Source: Phycisphaerales bacterium PN19_bin_20 (GTDB taxonomy: Bacteria; Planctomycetota; Phycisphaerae; Phycisphaerales; UBA1924). From it: 64,000 nt of DNA. The position numbers were made by a program, and so were the translations under genes. Below, one piece after another: positions 41,494 to 49,863 of this stretch; position 1 is the stretch's first letter, and every line of letters begins with the position of its first letter. The notes under the pieces are model-generated. The model saw only the letters and a program-made list of their open reading frames with translations, searched no databases and was not told where the DNA came from. The stretch covers positions 38,436 to 102,435 of the forward strand of contig JAJOLK010000003.1 of NCBI GenBank assembly GCA_021173225.1, read 5' to 3'.

Positions 41494-43305
41494 TTACTCC
41501 AGTGCGGCGCGGCAGACCTCGACGCCCGCCTCGACGCTACCGACCACCAGCAGCCCGTCGCGCGCGAGCCAGCCCGCGCGGTTGATGGTCGCGAGCACGT
41601 CCCCGCGAGCGCCGGCAAGCACGACCAGCGTCCCGCGCTGAGCGAGGCGCGTGGCGACGGCGTCGAGGCTGACCAGCGCGGTCGCGTCGATCTGCGGGAC
41701 GTCGGTCATGTCCAAGATGACGGCGCGGACGCCGGTGCCGACCTGCTCGAGGGTGGCCATCGCGCGTCCGGCGGCACCGAAGAACAGCGGCCCGCCGACG
41801 TCGTAGATCACCAGCCCCTTGGGCACGGGCTGGCTGAATGCCGGGTGCTCAGCGCCGACGAGCACAAGGCGCGAGCTGGCGGCCATGCGCTGCATGAAGA
41901 GCATCGCCGCGAGCACCACCCCGGCGCTGACGGCGGTCGGCATATTAACCAGCACTGTCAGGGCCAGGCAGATGACCAGCACCAGCGCGTCGGCACGGGG
42001 CGCGTGACGCAGCAGGAACGCGAGCTGGTCGGTCTGGATCATGCCGCGCGCTACGAAGACCAGCAGCGCGGCCATGGCGGCCATGGGCAGCGTGCCGATT
42101 GCTGGTGCCGCCGCGAGCACGCCCGCGCTCAAGAGGGCCGCGTGCAGCACGCAGGCCAGCGGGCTGGTTGCGCCGGCGCGAATGCTGGTGACAGTCCGCG
42201 CGATGGCCCCGGTGACGGCGAAGCCGCCGATGAGGGGCGTGAGCATGTTGGCGACGCCCAGCCCGAACAGCTCGGTGTTGGGCTCATGGCGTTTGCCGGT
42301 CAGCCCGTCGGCGACCACGGCGCTGAGCAAGGTGGCGATGGCCCCGAGCATGGCGATACCAAAGCAGGTGCTCAGCAGTGTGGTGACGGCCTGGTTGGTG
42401 CCAAGGTCGGAGGCGCGGGCGACGCCGTCAACGATCGGACCGGGCTCGTTCCAAGGCCACTTGAGGGTTAGGACCCAGCGTGGGATGCCGTGCGGCGCGG
42501 CGGGTGTGCCGAAGCGTGAAGCGATGGTGTCTACGGCGAAGCCCGAGAGCGTGCGCTGGCCGAGCCACGCCGCCAGTGCCGCGATCGGCAGCGCGACCAG
42601 TGGGCCGGGGACGTGAGTTTTGAGGCGCTGCCAGAGCACCAGCACAATGAGGGTAAGTAGCGCGATGGCCAATTCGTCAAAGGTACTCCAGCTTGGCGTA
42701 GCAATGGCAAGGCCAAACTTGGCCTGCAAGCCCTGGGCCAGGCTCGCGCAGCGGGCGATGAAGTCGGTTGGCGGTGGCCCGCTGAGCGCGGTGAGCCCGA
42801 AAAAGTCTTTGACCTGCAGCAGCGCGATGGTGACGCCGATGCCCGCGGTGAACGCGGTGGTGACGGGCAGTGGGATGAACTCGATGAAGCGCCCCAGACG
42901 CAGCAGGGCCATGGCCATCAAGATGAGGCCGGCGCCCATCGAGGCGACGGCGAGCCCGGCGAGGCCGTACTGCAATGACACGGGCGTGAGGATGACCACA
43001 AGCACGGCCGTGGGCCCGGTGATTTGGTGACGGCTTCCACCCAGCAGCGGCGCGACCACGCCAGCGACGATCGCGCTGGCGATGCCCGCCTCTGGTCGCA
43101 GGCCAAGCGCGATAGCGAGGGCGATGTTCAGCGGCAGCGCGACCACGGCGGTGACGAGCGCTGCAAGAGCGTCGCCGCGAAGATCAGCGCGCGAGTAGCG
43201 GCCCGGGCCGCGAGCGAGCAGCGTGCGGCGGAGGGCCAGGGCGGGGACGACCGCTTGCGTCTGGGCGTGGCTGGCGGCGGTCGTGGCTGCTCTTTGCTGG
43301 ATCAT
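41494..43305 (-). CDS. SulP family anion transporter with STAS domain
   Basis: Inner-membrane anion carrier of 603 residues, SLC26/SulP family; known substrates include sulfate, bicarbonate and dicarboxylates. The N-terminal membrane domain has GDALAALVTAVVALPLNIAL (SulP signature region), LLGGSRHQITGPTAVLVVIL and later GVVLAAMLFMQR, with about ten to fourteen spans. The C-terminal STAS domain starts near residue 495 (GLVIYDVGGPLFFGAAG) and has VILDMTDVPQIDATALVSL at its phosphorylation-site region. AAGGA precedes the ATG by ten bases. A 144-bp gap separates it from the YkgJ-type gene on the same strand. The substrate cannot be told from the sequence. Confidence 0.9.
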   Translation of the reverse strand: MIQQRAATTAASHAQTQAVVPALALRRTLLARGPGRYSRADLRGDALAALVTAVVALPLNIALAIALGLRPEAGIASAIVAGVVAPLLGGSRHQITGPTAVLVVILTPVSLQYGLAGLAVASMGAGLILMAMALLRLGRFIEFIPLPVTTAFTAGIGVTIALLQVKDFFGLTALSGPPPTDFIARCASLAQGLQAKFGLAIATPSWSTFDELAIALLTLIVLVLWQRLKTHVPGPLVALPIAALAAWLGQRTLSGFAVDTIASRFGTPAAPHGIPRWVLTLKWPWNEPGPIVDGVARASDLGTNQAVTTLLSTCFGIAMLGAIATLLSAVVADGLTGKRHEPNTELFGLGVANMLTPLIGGFAVTGAIARTVTSIRAGATSPLACVLHAALLSAGVLAAAPAIGTLPMAAMAALLVFVARGMIQTDQLAFLLRHAPRADALVLVICLALTVLVNMPTAVSAGVVLAAMLFMQRMAASSRLVLVGAEHPAFSQPVPKGLVIYDVGGPLFFGAAGRAMATLEQVGTGVRAVILDMTDVPQIDATALVSLDAVATRLAQRGTLVVLAGARGDVLATINRAGWLARDGLLVVGSVEAGVEVCRAALE

Positions 43306-43449
43306 CCCGCCGGGGTCCTTGACGCGGCGCTGGGGTGCGCATCGGCTCCCAAGAGACTATTCCGCGCTTACGGGCGAGGAGCTTGGGTCGAGGGCTGGCT
43401 GGCTGGGCACTTCGTTGGCGGCGATCAGCTCGTGGTGCCCGCGGCCCCG

Positions 43450-44016
43450 CTATGGCATAGGCACAGAGTCTCGAAGTACGCGAACCTGATGCAGCGGCAC
43501 GATCGCACCGGTGTTGATGCCCGGGCACGAGCGGCCCGCGGCGGCCCAGGTCTCGGGCGTGCGGAGTGTGTGGCCCCAGAACGGCCATGTGCGGCACTGG
43601 CCTGGGCGACTTTCATAGACGCCGCAGATGGCCTTGCCCGAAACGCGCTGACGGTCAAGGAAGATGCAGTCGAAACCGCGCGGGCCGGGGACCTCTTTAA
43701 GGCTGCGGCCGCGCTCTACCACCTGCGTGTGCTGATCGATGAACGCCTGGGTGGTCAGGCCCAGTCGGCGAGCGAGGGCGTGACACTCAGCGTCGGAGAC
43801 AAGGACGTATCCCGGCGGGCCCGAGCAGCAGTTGCCACACGACGTGCAAGCGAAGCGCAGGCCCTGGCCGTGCTCTGGTGCGTCCACCCGCGCGAACCAT
43901 TCGAGCGGCCCGTGATAGGCGTTGGTGTCGCTGTGTGAGTGTGGCGCAGTCGGCGCGGTCGGCGGCGCAGTCGGAACAGCGTGTGGCGTATCGGGTTGGG
44001 TCTGGTCGGCGGACAT
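43450..44016 (-). CDS. YkgJ-family cysteine cluster protein
   Basis: A 188-residue soluble protein with the CxxCxxCC-type motif FACTSCGNCCSGPPGY near residue 56, then DCIFLDR, CGVYESRPGQCRTWPFW and a final CPGI, the pattern of the YkgJ/Fe-S or zinc cluster domain (PF03692). These proteins bind metal or an Fe-S cluster, but their exact role is not known. The first 40 residues are Pro/Thr/Ala-rich and probably disordered. The gene lies 54 bp after a cyclodeaminase-like gene that is itself coupled to a LOG-family gene, so the three likely form one transcript. Confidence 0.85.
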   Translation of the reverse strand: MSADQTQPDTPHAVPTAPPTAPTAPHSHSDTNAYHGPLEWFARVDAPEHGQGLRFACTSCGNCCSGPPGYVLVSDAECHALARRLGLTTQAFIDQHTQVVERGRSLKEVPGPRGFDCIFLDRQRVSGKAICGVYESRPGQCRTWPFWGHTLRTPETWAAAGRSCPGINTGAIVPLHQVRVLRDSVPMP

Positions 44017-44070
44017 AGCAAGGGCGAGGGCGGGCTGGGGCGGGCGAAGGCGCGCATGGCGATTCTGAAC

Positions 44071-44709
44071 TCACTGGCACGCGACCAGGACGTACGCCGC
44101 AAGCTCGGCGGCGCGGGCCTCGCTAGCGCCGCTCTGGCGTTCAAGGGCGGCGCGCTTCACGGCGTCATCAACCAGTGGCAAGTTGATGCGGACGTTGATG
44201 GCGCTGGCTTGAGCGGCGGCGCGGGCAATCGCCGCGGCGATGGCCAGGTCGCTGCGGAGGTGCTTATTGGTGATCGGCGCGAGCGTCTGGCACAGCGCTG
44301 CGAGCTGCTCACAAACGCGCAGGCAGCGCATCGGCACGCCCACGGCAGAGTCAACTGCGCCAGGAAGCTCGGCAACGCGGTGCGGGTCAGTGGGCAACAG
44401 CTTTTGCAGGGCGTTGAGGTGTGCGTAGGCCAGGGCGTCGGCGTCGCCGAGGGTGACGAGCTCATCGCTTAAGGCCTTGAGCTGCTGCTGGGCTTCGGTC
44501 AGTTGCGTGTGGAAGGCCGCGAGGTCCTTCCTACCTACCGAGTAGCTCACGACCATGCCGGCGAGCGCGCAGCCGAGCGCGCCGATGACGCCAGCGATCG
44601 CGCCTCCGCCGGGTGTTGGGGCCTTGGCGCTGGTGGCATCAAGCACAGCCCGCAGGGTCATGTTGGCCAGGCCGGGCGCACGTGGAGTTTGGGGTGCGGG
44701 GTTGGTCAA
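44071..44709 (-). CDS. Cyclodeaminase/cyclohydrolase family protein (FTCD-C / FchA-like)
   Basis: A 212-residue helical protein matching the formiminotransferase-cyclodeaminase C-terminal family: APTPGGGAIAGVIGALGCAL near residue 32 and DADALAYAHLNALQKL, with the final repeat-helix region. Family members include methenyl-tetrahydrofolate cyclohydrolase (FchA) and formimino-THF cyclodeaminase. No formiminotransferase domain is attached. The TTG start (44709) overlaps the stop of the LOG gene as TTGA and has an excellent AGGAG seven bases upstream, so it is favoured over the ATG at 44661. The overlap implies translational coupling with the LOG gene. Folate-carbon transfer is inferred from the family. 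Confidence 0.82.
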   Translation of the reverse strand: MTNPAPQTPRAPGLANMTLRAVLDATSAKAPTPGGGAIAGVIGALGCALAGMVVSYSVGRKDLAAFHTQLTEAQQQLKALSDELVTLGDADALAYAHLNALQKLLPTDPHRVAELPGAVDSAVGVPMRCLRVCEQLAALCQTLAPITNKHLRSDLAIAAAIARAAAQASAINVRINLPLVDDAVKRAALERQSGASEARAAELAAYVLVACQ

Positions 44710-45599
44710 GCGCTTGCTCCTGCGTCGGGGCCGGTGGCGTCGCGGCGCGCGGGCTTGTACGTGCCCTTTACGCCGAACTCCATGAGCCACCAGCGCCGCT
44801 TGGGTTGGTTTGAGCGTTTGAGGCCGAAGGGCCCGACGGCGCTCTTCTCTATGTGCGCACAGGCTTGGGCAACGCTGTCGGTGATAAACAGCAGATCAAG
44901 GTCTTGCGGGCTGACGGTCTTGTCACGCAAGAGCCGGTCGCGGATGAAGCCGACCAGCGGTGCCCAGAAATCAATGCCCACGAGCACGACGGGGAAGCCC
45001 TTGATCTTGCCCGTCTGGATGAGGGTCAGGGCCTCGAACATTTCATCAAGGGTGCCGAAGCCCCCGGGCAAGATGACGAACCCGTAGGAGTACTTCACGA
45101 GCATGACCTTGCGGACGAAGAAGTAGCGGAACTCGACGAAGCGGTCTAGGTAGGGATTCGGCTCCTGCTCTTGGGGCAGCTCGATGTTGCAACCGATGCT
45201 CTTGCCACCAACGTCCTTGGCCCCGCGGTTGGCGGCCTCCATGATGCCCGGGCCGCCGCCGGTCATGACAGTAAAGCCCAGGCGTGCCAGGCCCGAGCCA
45301 ACCTCTCTTGCGAGTTTATAATAGGGATGTTGTTCATCGAACCGCGCGGAGCCGAACACCGTGACACAGGGCCCAACGAAGTGGAGCTGGCGGAACCCGC
45401 GGATGCACTCAAGGAAGATGCGGAAAGCGCGGAACAACTCGCTGCCGCGGCTGCGCGGGCCCTCAAGAAAGACCGACTCGCCCTCGCTGCGTGTGCCTTT
45501 GGCCCAGGGCTCGCCAGTGGCGGGTCTGGGGGGGCTGGCACCAGTGCCGCCGCCGAGGTTGGCCGTGTCGCTGCCGGCGGTGTGTCGGGCCTGATCCAT
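44706..45599 (-). CDS. LOG family protein (TIGR00730-type, cytokinin-activating/nucleotide phosphoribohydrolase-like)
   Basis: A 297-residue protein of the LOG family, related to enzymes that release bases from nucleoside 5'-monophosphates. The signature PGGFGTLDEMFE is present, with TVFGSARF, TGGGPGIMEAANRGA and LPQEQEPNPY around it, the nucleotide-binding pattern of the family. A Pro/Gly-rich disordered N-terminus of about 30 residues precedes the core. A TTG at 45671 gives a longer form; ATG 45599 is chosen because the intervening sequence is low complexity, but Shine-Dalgarno is absent in both. Coupled to the cyclodeaminase-like gene downstream. Old annotations call such proteins lysine decarboxylases; that is unlikely. 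Confidence 0.88.
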   Translation of the reverse strand: MDQARHTAGSDTANLGGGTGASPPRPATGEPWAKGTRSEGESVFLEGPRSRGSELFRAFRIFLECIRGFRQLHFVGPCVTVFGSARFDEQHPYYKLAREVGSGLARLGFTVMTGGGPGIMEAANRGAKDVGGKSIGCNIELPQEQEPNPYLDRFVEFRYFFVRKVMLVKYSYGFVILPGGFGTLDEMFEALTLIQTGKIKGFPVVLVGIDFWAPLVGFIRDRLLRDKTVSPQDLDLLFITDSVAQACAHIEKSAVGPFGLKRSNQPKRRWWLMEFGVKGTYKPARRDATGPDAGASA

Positions 45600-45884
45600 G
45601 GTAGCTGAGGGTACACGCGGGTTGACGCGAACGGCGATGCGGGCGTGCGGCGGCGCGATCGGCGCAACCAAAAGTTAGGCAACCCCTCCGCCCGACCCCT
45701 GCTCGCGGCCCCGCGCGCGTCGGTTCCTAGGACAATTGCTTGATCGGGTCCAAAGTCCGCGCCCTCGGGGCCCGCGCATCGAAGGTCTACGTAGCGAGCC
45801 CACGGACGTGCCCGATGCACAGACCAGCGTGCGCCCACTTTGGTGCCCGCTGCGAGGCGCAAGCGCGATCCTCTGGAGCAGTAC

Positions 45885-46295
45885 ATGTCTGATATCATCG
45901 AAACCGCCAAGGCTAACGGAAGCTTCAAGACCCTCGCCGCCGCGCTGGGTGCCGCCGGGCTGATTGAGACCCTCAAGGGCGCTGGCCCCTTCACGGTGTT
46001 TGCGCCCAATGACGCGGCGTTCGCCAAGCTGCCCGCAGGAACGGTCGACAACCTGCTCAAGCCTGAGAACAAGGACAAGCTCGCGGGCATCCTCAAGTAC
46101 CACGTCGTCGCGGGCAAGGTCTCATCGGCCGACGCGATGAAGATGACCTCGGCCAAGACTGTCCAGGGCCAGTCCGCAGCGATCGAGGTTAAGAATGGGC
46201 AAGTAAGCATCGGGCACGCCAACGTCAGCGGTGCCGACATCGCCTGTGACAACGGCGTCATCCATGTGATCGACAGCGTCATGATGCCCACCTGA
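45885..46295 (+). CDS. Fasciclin (FAS1) domain protein without signal peptide
   Basis: A single FAS1 domain of 136 residues. H1- and H2-type boxes are visible: [17 protein letters not shown] and [13 protein letters not shown], with [16 protein letters not shown] between. Bacterial FAS1 proteins are usually secreted or lipid-anchored and mediate adhesion, but this one begins directly at the domain ([20 protein letters not shown]) with GGAG six bases upstream of the ATG, so it is apparently cytoplasmic. Alternative upstream starts would add only 15 residues and no hydrophobic segment. Function unknown. The 285-bp upstream gap holds no gene. Confidence 0.9.
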   Translation: MSDIIETAKANGSFKTLAAALGAAGLIETLKGAGPFTVFAPNDAAFAKLPAGTVDNLLKPENKDKLAGILKYHVVAGKVSSADAMKMTSAKTVQGQSAAIEVKNGQVSIGHANVSGADIACDNGVIHVIDSVMMPT

Positions 46296-46508
46296 ACGTG
46301 GCCCCAAGCGCGAGCTTCAATAGTCCGTGGTCGGATGCCCTGACAGGCCTCCGGCCGCGTTTATCACGAAATGCGCGATTGGCGAGCGCGGTAGGTTCAT
46401 ACCCGATAGCATAAACCCCGCGCGGACTCTGTGTGCGCCTCGCTCGGGCCGCATACACTCGACGGCTTCTGCCGCCACGACATCGCCCACCAACAGCAAG
46501 GACTGCTC

Positions 46509-46712
46509 ATGAGCATCGCAATGTCACGAACTCTCAGTATGATCTGTTTCTACGCCGGGTTTGTGTCGATCATCGGGTCCATCGCCATCTGGTTCTTTTA
46601 CAAGGGTGGCGACGCGGCTCACGCCGAGCGGTTCGGCATCTTCGTGGGCCTCTGGGCGCCGACATTCTTCGCGCTCTCCGCGCGGCTCGACACGACCCAG
46701 CGGCGGCCGTAA
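46509..46712 (+). CDS. Small two-span membrane protein
   Basis: A 67-residue protein with two hydrophobic helices (MICFYAGFVSIIGSIAIWFF and FGIFVGLWAPTFFALSARL) joined by a short polar loop, KGGDAAHAERF. The ATG is preceded by AAGGA at seven bases, which supports the call. No family name is recognised with confidence; similar small proteins of two spans are common. Upstream of it, 46296-46508 is non-coding. Downstream begins a gene-poor stretch. Confidence 0.6.
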   Translation: MSIAMSRTLSMICFYAGFVSIIGSIAIWFFYKGGDAAHAERFGIFVGLWAPTFFALSARLDTTQRRP

Positions 46713-48099
46713 TCCGCCGGGGACCAGCGCCACTCTGCTCGCAGAAGCTGCTGACGCGCGGTAAGTGGTGCGTAGGAAGGCCTGCCAGTAAAAGGTCTTC
46801 GCGTACGGGCGTGTCGGCCTGTGGCGTCTGCATTTGGACGTGCGCGTCGCCAATGTTTCGGTGCACAACATTCGACAGGCTGAGGGACGCGGGTCGTCCC
46901 TCCTGCGTTGCCTGTCAGCACTACGGTGGAGAGCGCAGGCGCGCGAAAGCGCAGATTCGCCTTGATTACCGGCTTCGGCGCGGTGGGCGTGGGCACCGGT
47001 GGTCGCTGGCTTCCGCGGCGTGCGTCGGCGTCCGGGCCGCCACTGGCAACGCCCGCAAACCAAGCGACAAGTCAGGCACTAGGTCAGGCGCCGTTCAGCG
47101 CGGCGCTGGCGAGTGTGCTTCGAGCGCTCGCGGGCACTTCAGTTATGGACACTAAGGCCGCGCTGGCAAAGGTGAAGGTTGTGCCGCTGCAAGATGCGAT
47201 GGGTCCACCGTTGACAGCAGGTCTTCTGGCGGCGCTGACTGCCGGTCTGGCCGCAGATGCTCAAAGCTGACAACGTAGCGCGCATGGTCGCTACGCCCTC
47301 TGAGGCCTTGGCGCTCGATCAGCTCGACGCCGAGGCCAGCGACTGGCTCTGTTGAAGATTTGTAGATTTCGACCCTTAGTGTATCGTAAGGACCATTGGT
47401 CGCGCGGTTACATTCGCAGGCCCGACGCGCAGCTGACGGGCACCCTCGCGGTGGTTGAAAACTAGAACGCGTTGATCGGCATCCAAGCGAAAGTCGCCCG
47501 AACGCGAGTCACCCGAACGCGAGTCGCCAGAGTGCGAGTTCATGGTCGCACGGGTCGGCACGCCGACGACCGCTAGCCCGCTCGGCGGTCGCCCGCAAGA
47601 ATTGGGGGGTGACGTCGTCTGGGAGGGCTCATACTCCGGAACCCGCGGCGCATGGTTCGTGCCACCCTAAGGCTGCACCCAGCTACTCGGCAAAGGCCCG
47701 CGGCAGCAGTCCGCGGTCATCACATTCGCGGCCGAGGCTGCTGACGGCTTGCGCGGGATCTGGCACACGCGCCGGGACCCCCATCTACAAGAGGCTCTAC
47801 CGACGCGGACCGCTGGCGTCTTGAGCCGGTGACATACAAGAACGGCCCCAAGTGTTCGCCCGTTATACATTTCTAAGCGCCTCTTATGATCGGCAGGCGC
47901 GTGGCCACCAACCCCGACGAACTCCAGCCTCGATCACGACGCTGGCGAAGAACGCCGCGCTCGACGCCGCATCGGTCTTGGGTGCGGGCCCAGGTGAGAG
48001 GTCGGGCGTTGACCGCGTGCTTCAGCGGCCCGGCTGGCCTTCAGGTAAGCGCGTGCTGACCATGGAGTTCGGCATGTCCGGGATCGACTACAAGGGCCC
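46713..48099. other. Gene-poor, probably decayed stretch
   Basis: About 1.4 kb in which I find no convincing gene. Open frames are short, with no Shine-Dalgarno, and the base composition is less GC-biased than elsewhere, with AT-richer patches such as 47355-47410. The frame at 46908-47270 (120 codons, TTG start) ends next to an out-of-phase continuation (MLKADNVARMVATPSEALAL, 47257-47355), which could be a frameshifted remnant. A minus-strand frame at 47376-47561 carries the SGDSR repeat. An 8-bp hairpin GAGGGACG/CGTCCCTC lies at about 46884-46904 with no T-run. Confidence 0.5.
47492..47536. repeat. 15-bp tandem repeat, three copies
   Basis: AGTCGCCCGAACGCG (47492), AGTCACCCGAACGCG (47507) and AGTCGCCAGAGTGCG (47522), with a partial fourth. 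On the minus strand the in-frame translation is a repeated SGDSR. Confidence 0.85.
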
Positions 48100-49452
48100 T
48101 CAACCCTTCGCCGCTTTCTTGGCCACTTTCGCAGACGTGGCCCTAGTGCTCCTGCCGCCCGAGGCTTGGATCGCCACGCCCACGAACGTCAGCACGACCC
48201 ACGTCATGACCCACGCCAGCGGGGGCATCATGCTGAACTTGGGCCAGCTTAAATTAAGGGCCTCGGCCAGCGAGAGCGCCCCGGCAGGCCACAGCGCAGC
48301 GCCCGCCGCGCTGGTCAAGATCGATGCGGCCTTGGTCGGCATGAACAAGCCCGCGAGCCCACCGGCCAGCGCGCCCAGCAGCCCAAGCCCGATCACCCAG
48401 CCTTTGGCGACCGACGGGACGGAGCGCCACCAGCGCGAAAGCGTGCCGCCGATGGCGCGCGAGGCCTCTTGCAAGTCTTCTGCGTCCAGCGCGGGGGCGT
48501 TGACGTCAATGTACCCCAGCGTGCTGGTGGTTGTGCCGAGCCCGCGTCCCCCCTGGCTACTTGCGCCATTTGGCTGGCCGTTGCCAGCGGACTGGGGCTT
48601 TAACGCGGCCTTGGCGATCTCTTTGGTGGGGGCTTTGGTGGTGGTCTTGCGCTCTGGTCCGGCGGGCTCGGCCCGGCGCGGGGCCTGTGGACGCGCGTCG
48701 GCGGCGGGTTTGGCAGGTGCTGCGGGCTTGGCGTTGGCTGGCGGGCGGTTGACGATCTTTGGATCGACGGTGCGCGGGTTGGGAGCGGTCGCGGGTTCTT
48801 CGCTCTCGCCGGGGTTGGGCCCCGGGTCGGCGATCGGCTCATCGGGAAGCCTTGGCCGCTCGGGTGGCGCGACGACCGGCTGCTCACCCCCCCCGAGCCC
48901 GGTGGGGAGATCCTCGGGTTCTGGATCAGGTGACGGATCATCGCTGCTCAGCGCGACCAGCGCGGCGTGCGCCTGCGCGCCCTGACCAGCGACGCTCCCG
49001 GCGATCGCCAGCCCGACCACCGCGCAGGCCAGCCCGAGGGCGAGGGCAAAGCAGACGGCGGCGGCGGCGCGGAAGAACATCCACCCGGTGATGCCGCCGA
49101 TCATGGCACCGATCAGCCCGCCGATGAGCGAGCCGGGCCCGCTGAGGCCGACCAAGCTGCCGAGCAAAAGCCCGATGAGCCCGCCAAAGCCGAGGCCAAC
49201 GAGAACAACGCCCGATTTCAGCAGCCGCCCGCCCGCGACCCAAAGGATCAGGCCCCCCAGCAGCAGGAGCAGCGAGGGAATGAGCCCGGCACCGGCCCAC
49301 GCGCTGGAGGGCGGCCCGGAGAGCGCAGCAATGAGTATGGTCACAGTGCTGGGTAGATCGGTTGGTGTGGCCCGCGAACGGGAATCACAGGGATTGCCCG
49401 GCAATGTGGCGGTGGGGGTGCGCCGCGTGGTGGTGTGAGTGGGTTTGGGCAT
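48100..49452 (-). CDS. Polytopic membrane protein with Pro-rich linker (DUF4203-like N-terminus)
   Basis: A protein of up to 450 residues. The N-terminal region has about five closely spaced Gly-rich helices: GLIPSLLLLLGGLILWVAGG, LLKSGVVLVGLGFGGLIG, LIGGLIGAMIGGITGWMFF and CFALALGLACAVVGLAIAG. This resembles DUF4203/TMEM198-type modules. A long Pro/Glu/Ala linker (about residues 170-300) follows, then a C-terminal region with two hairpin-like spans (GWVIGLGLLGALAGGLAGLF and PLAWVMTWVVLTFVGVAIQ). The start is uncertain: ATG 49452 gives 36 unlikely residues and no clear spacing; GTG 49344 begins near the first span. It runs toward the low-coding stretch and away from the giant gene, with which it shares an upstream gap. 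Confidence 0.65.
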   Translation of the reverse strand: MPKPTHTTTRRTPTATLPGNPCDSRSRATPTDLPSTVTILIAALSGPPSSAWAGAGLIPSLLLLLGGLILWVAGGRLLKSGVVLVGLGFGGLIGLLLGSLVGLSGPGSLIGGLIGAMIGGITGWMFFRAAAAVCFALALGLACAVVGLAIAGSVAGQGAQAHAALVALSSDDPSPDPEPEDLPTGLGGGEQPVVAPPERPRLPDEPIADPGPNPGESEEPATAPNPRTVDPKIVNRPPANAKPAAPAKPAADARPQAPRRAEPAGPERKTTTKAPTKEIAKAALKPQSAGNGQPNGASSQGGRGLGTTTSTLGYIDVNAPALDAEDLQEASRAIGGTLSRWWRSVPSVAKGWVIGLGLLGALAGGLAGLFMPTKAASILTSAAGAALWPAGALSLAEALNLSWPKFSMMPPLAWVMTWVVLTFVGVAIQASGGRSTRATSAKVAKKAAKG

Positions 49453-49863
49453 CCTTCGGGCAACAGACCTCGTATCAGGACGTTGGGCGAGGGCCGGGCG
49501 CAGAGCGTGCGCGTTGGAGCGGCGTCGAAGCTCTCATGAGCGCAGTTCGACGAGGCCGAGATTGGGCTCAGGTTTGGATTCTGGTTTGGGCTTTGGATCA
49601 AGTGCTTGGATGGGGCCGTTTGGTGTGGGCGGCTTGTGGTGAACGCGGGCTCGTTTGGGGGGGCATGTAGAGGGTGGATTGGGTCGTGATGCCGGGTTTG
49701 CGGATAGTCGGCGGGCCGGTTAGAGTTACGACCCGGTGCAGCGCGGCCCCTTGACGGGCAGGGCGGTGGCTTTGTTGGGGCTGGCCTTGGCCAGGTTGAG
49801 CAGGGCCTTGGCACGTTTGAGTGTGGCTTTGACAGTCGGTCAATTGATTCGCGAGGAACACGT
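49453..49863. other. Gap upstream of the giant gene
   Basis: 411 bases between the divergent membrane protein and giant protein genes. It has G/T-rich sequence with repeated GGCTTTG and GGCCTTGGC motifs before the start, but no promoter I can place confidently. No gene is seen. Confidence 0.4.

Noticed and set aside
44661-44663. ATG at 44661 as start of the cyclodeaminase-like gene
   Set aside because: The TTG at 44709 has a strong AGGAG seven bases upstream and a coupling overlap with the LOG gene.
46884-46904. Hairpin GAGGGACG/CGTCCCTC as a terminator
   Set aside because: No T-run follows and no gene ends nearby with suitable spacing.
46908-47270. 120-codon plus-strand frame as a gene
   Set aside because: TTG start, no Shine-Dalgarno, no recognisable domain; kept only as part of the gene-poor stretch.
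47852-48985. 377-codon plus-strand frame opposite the membrane protein gene
   Set aside because: Antisense shadow; the minus-strand frame has clear transmembrane helices.
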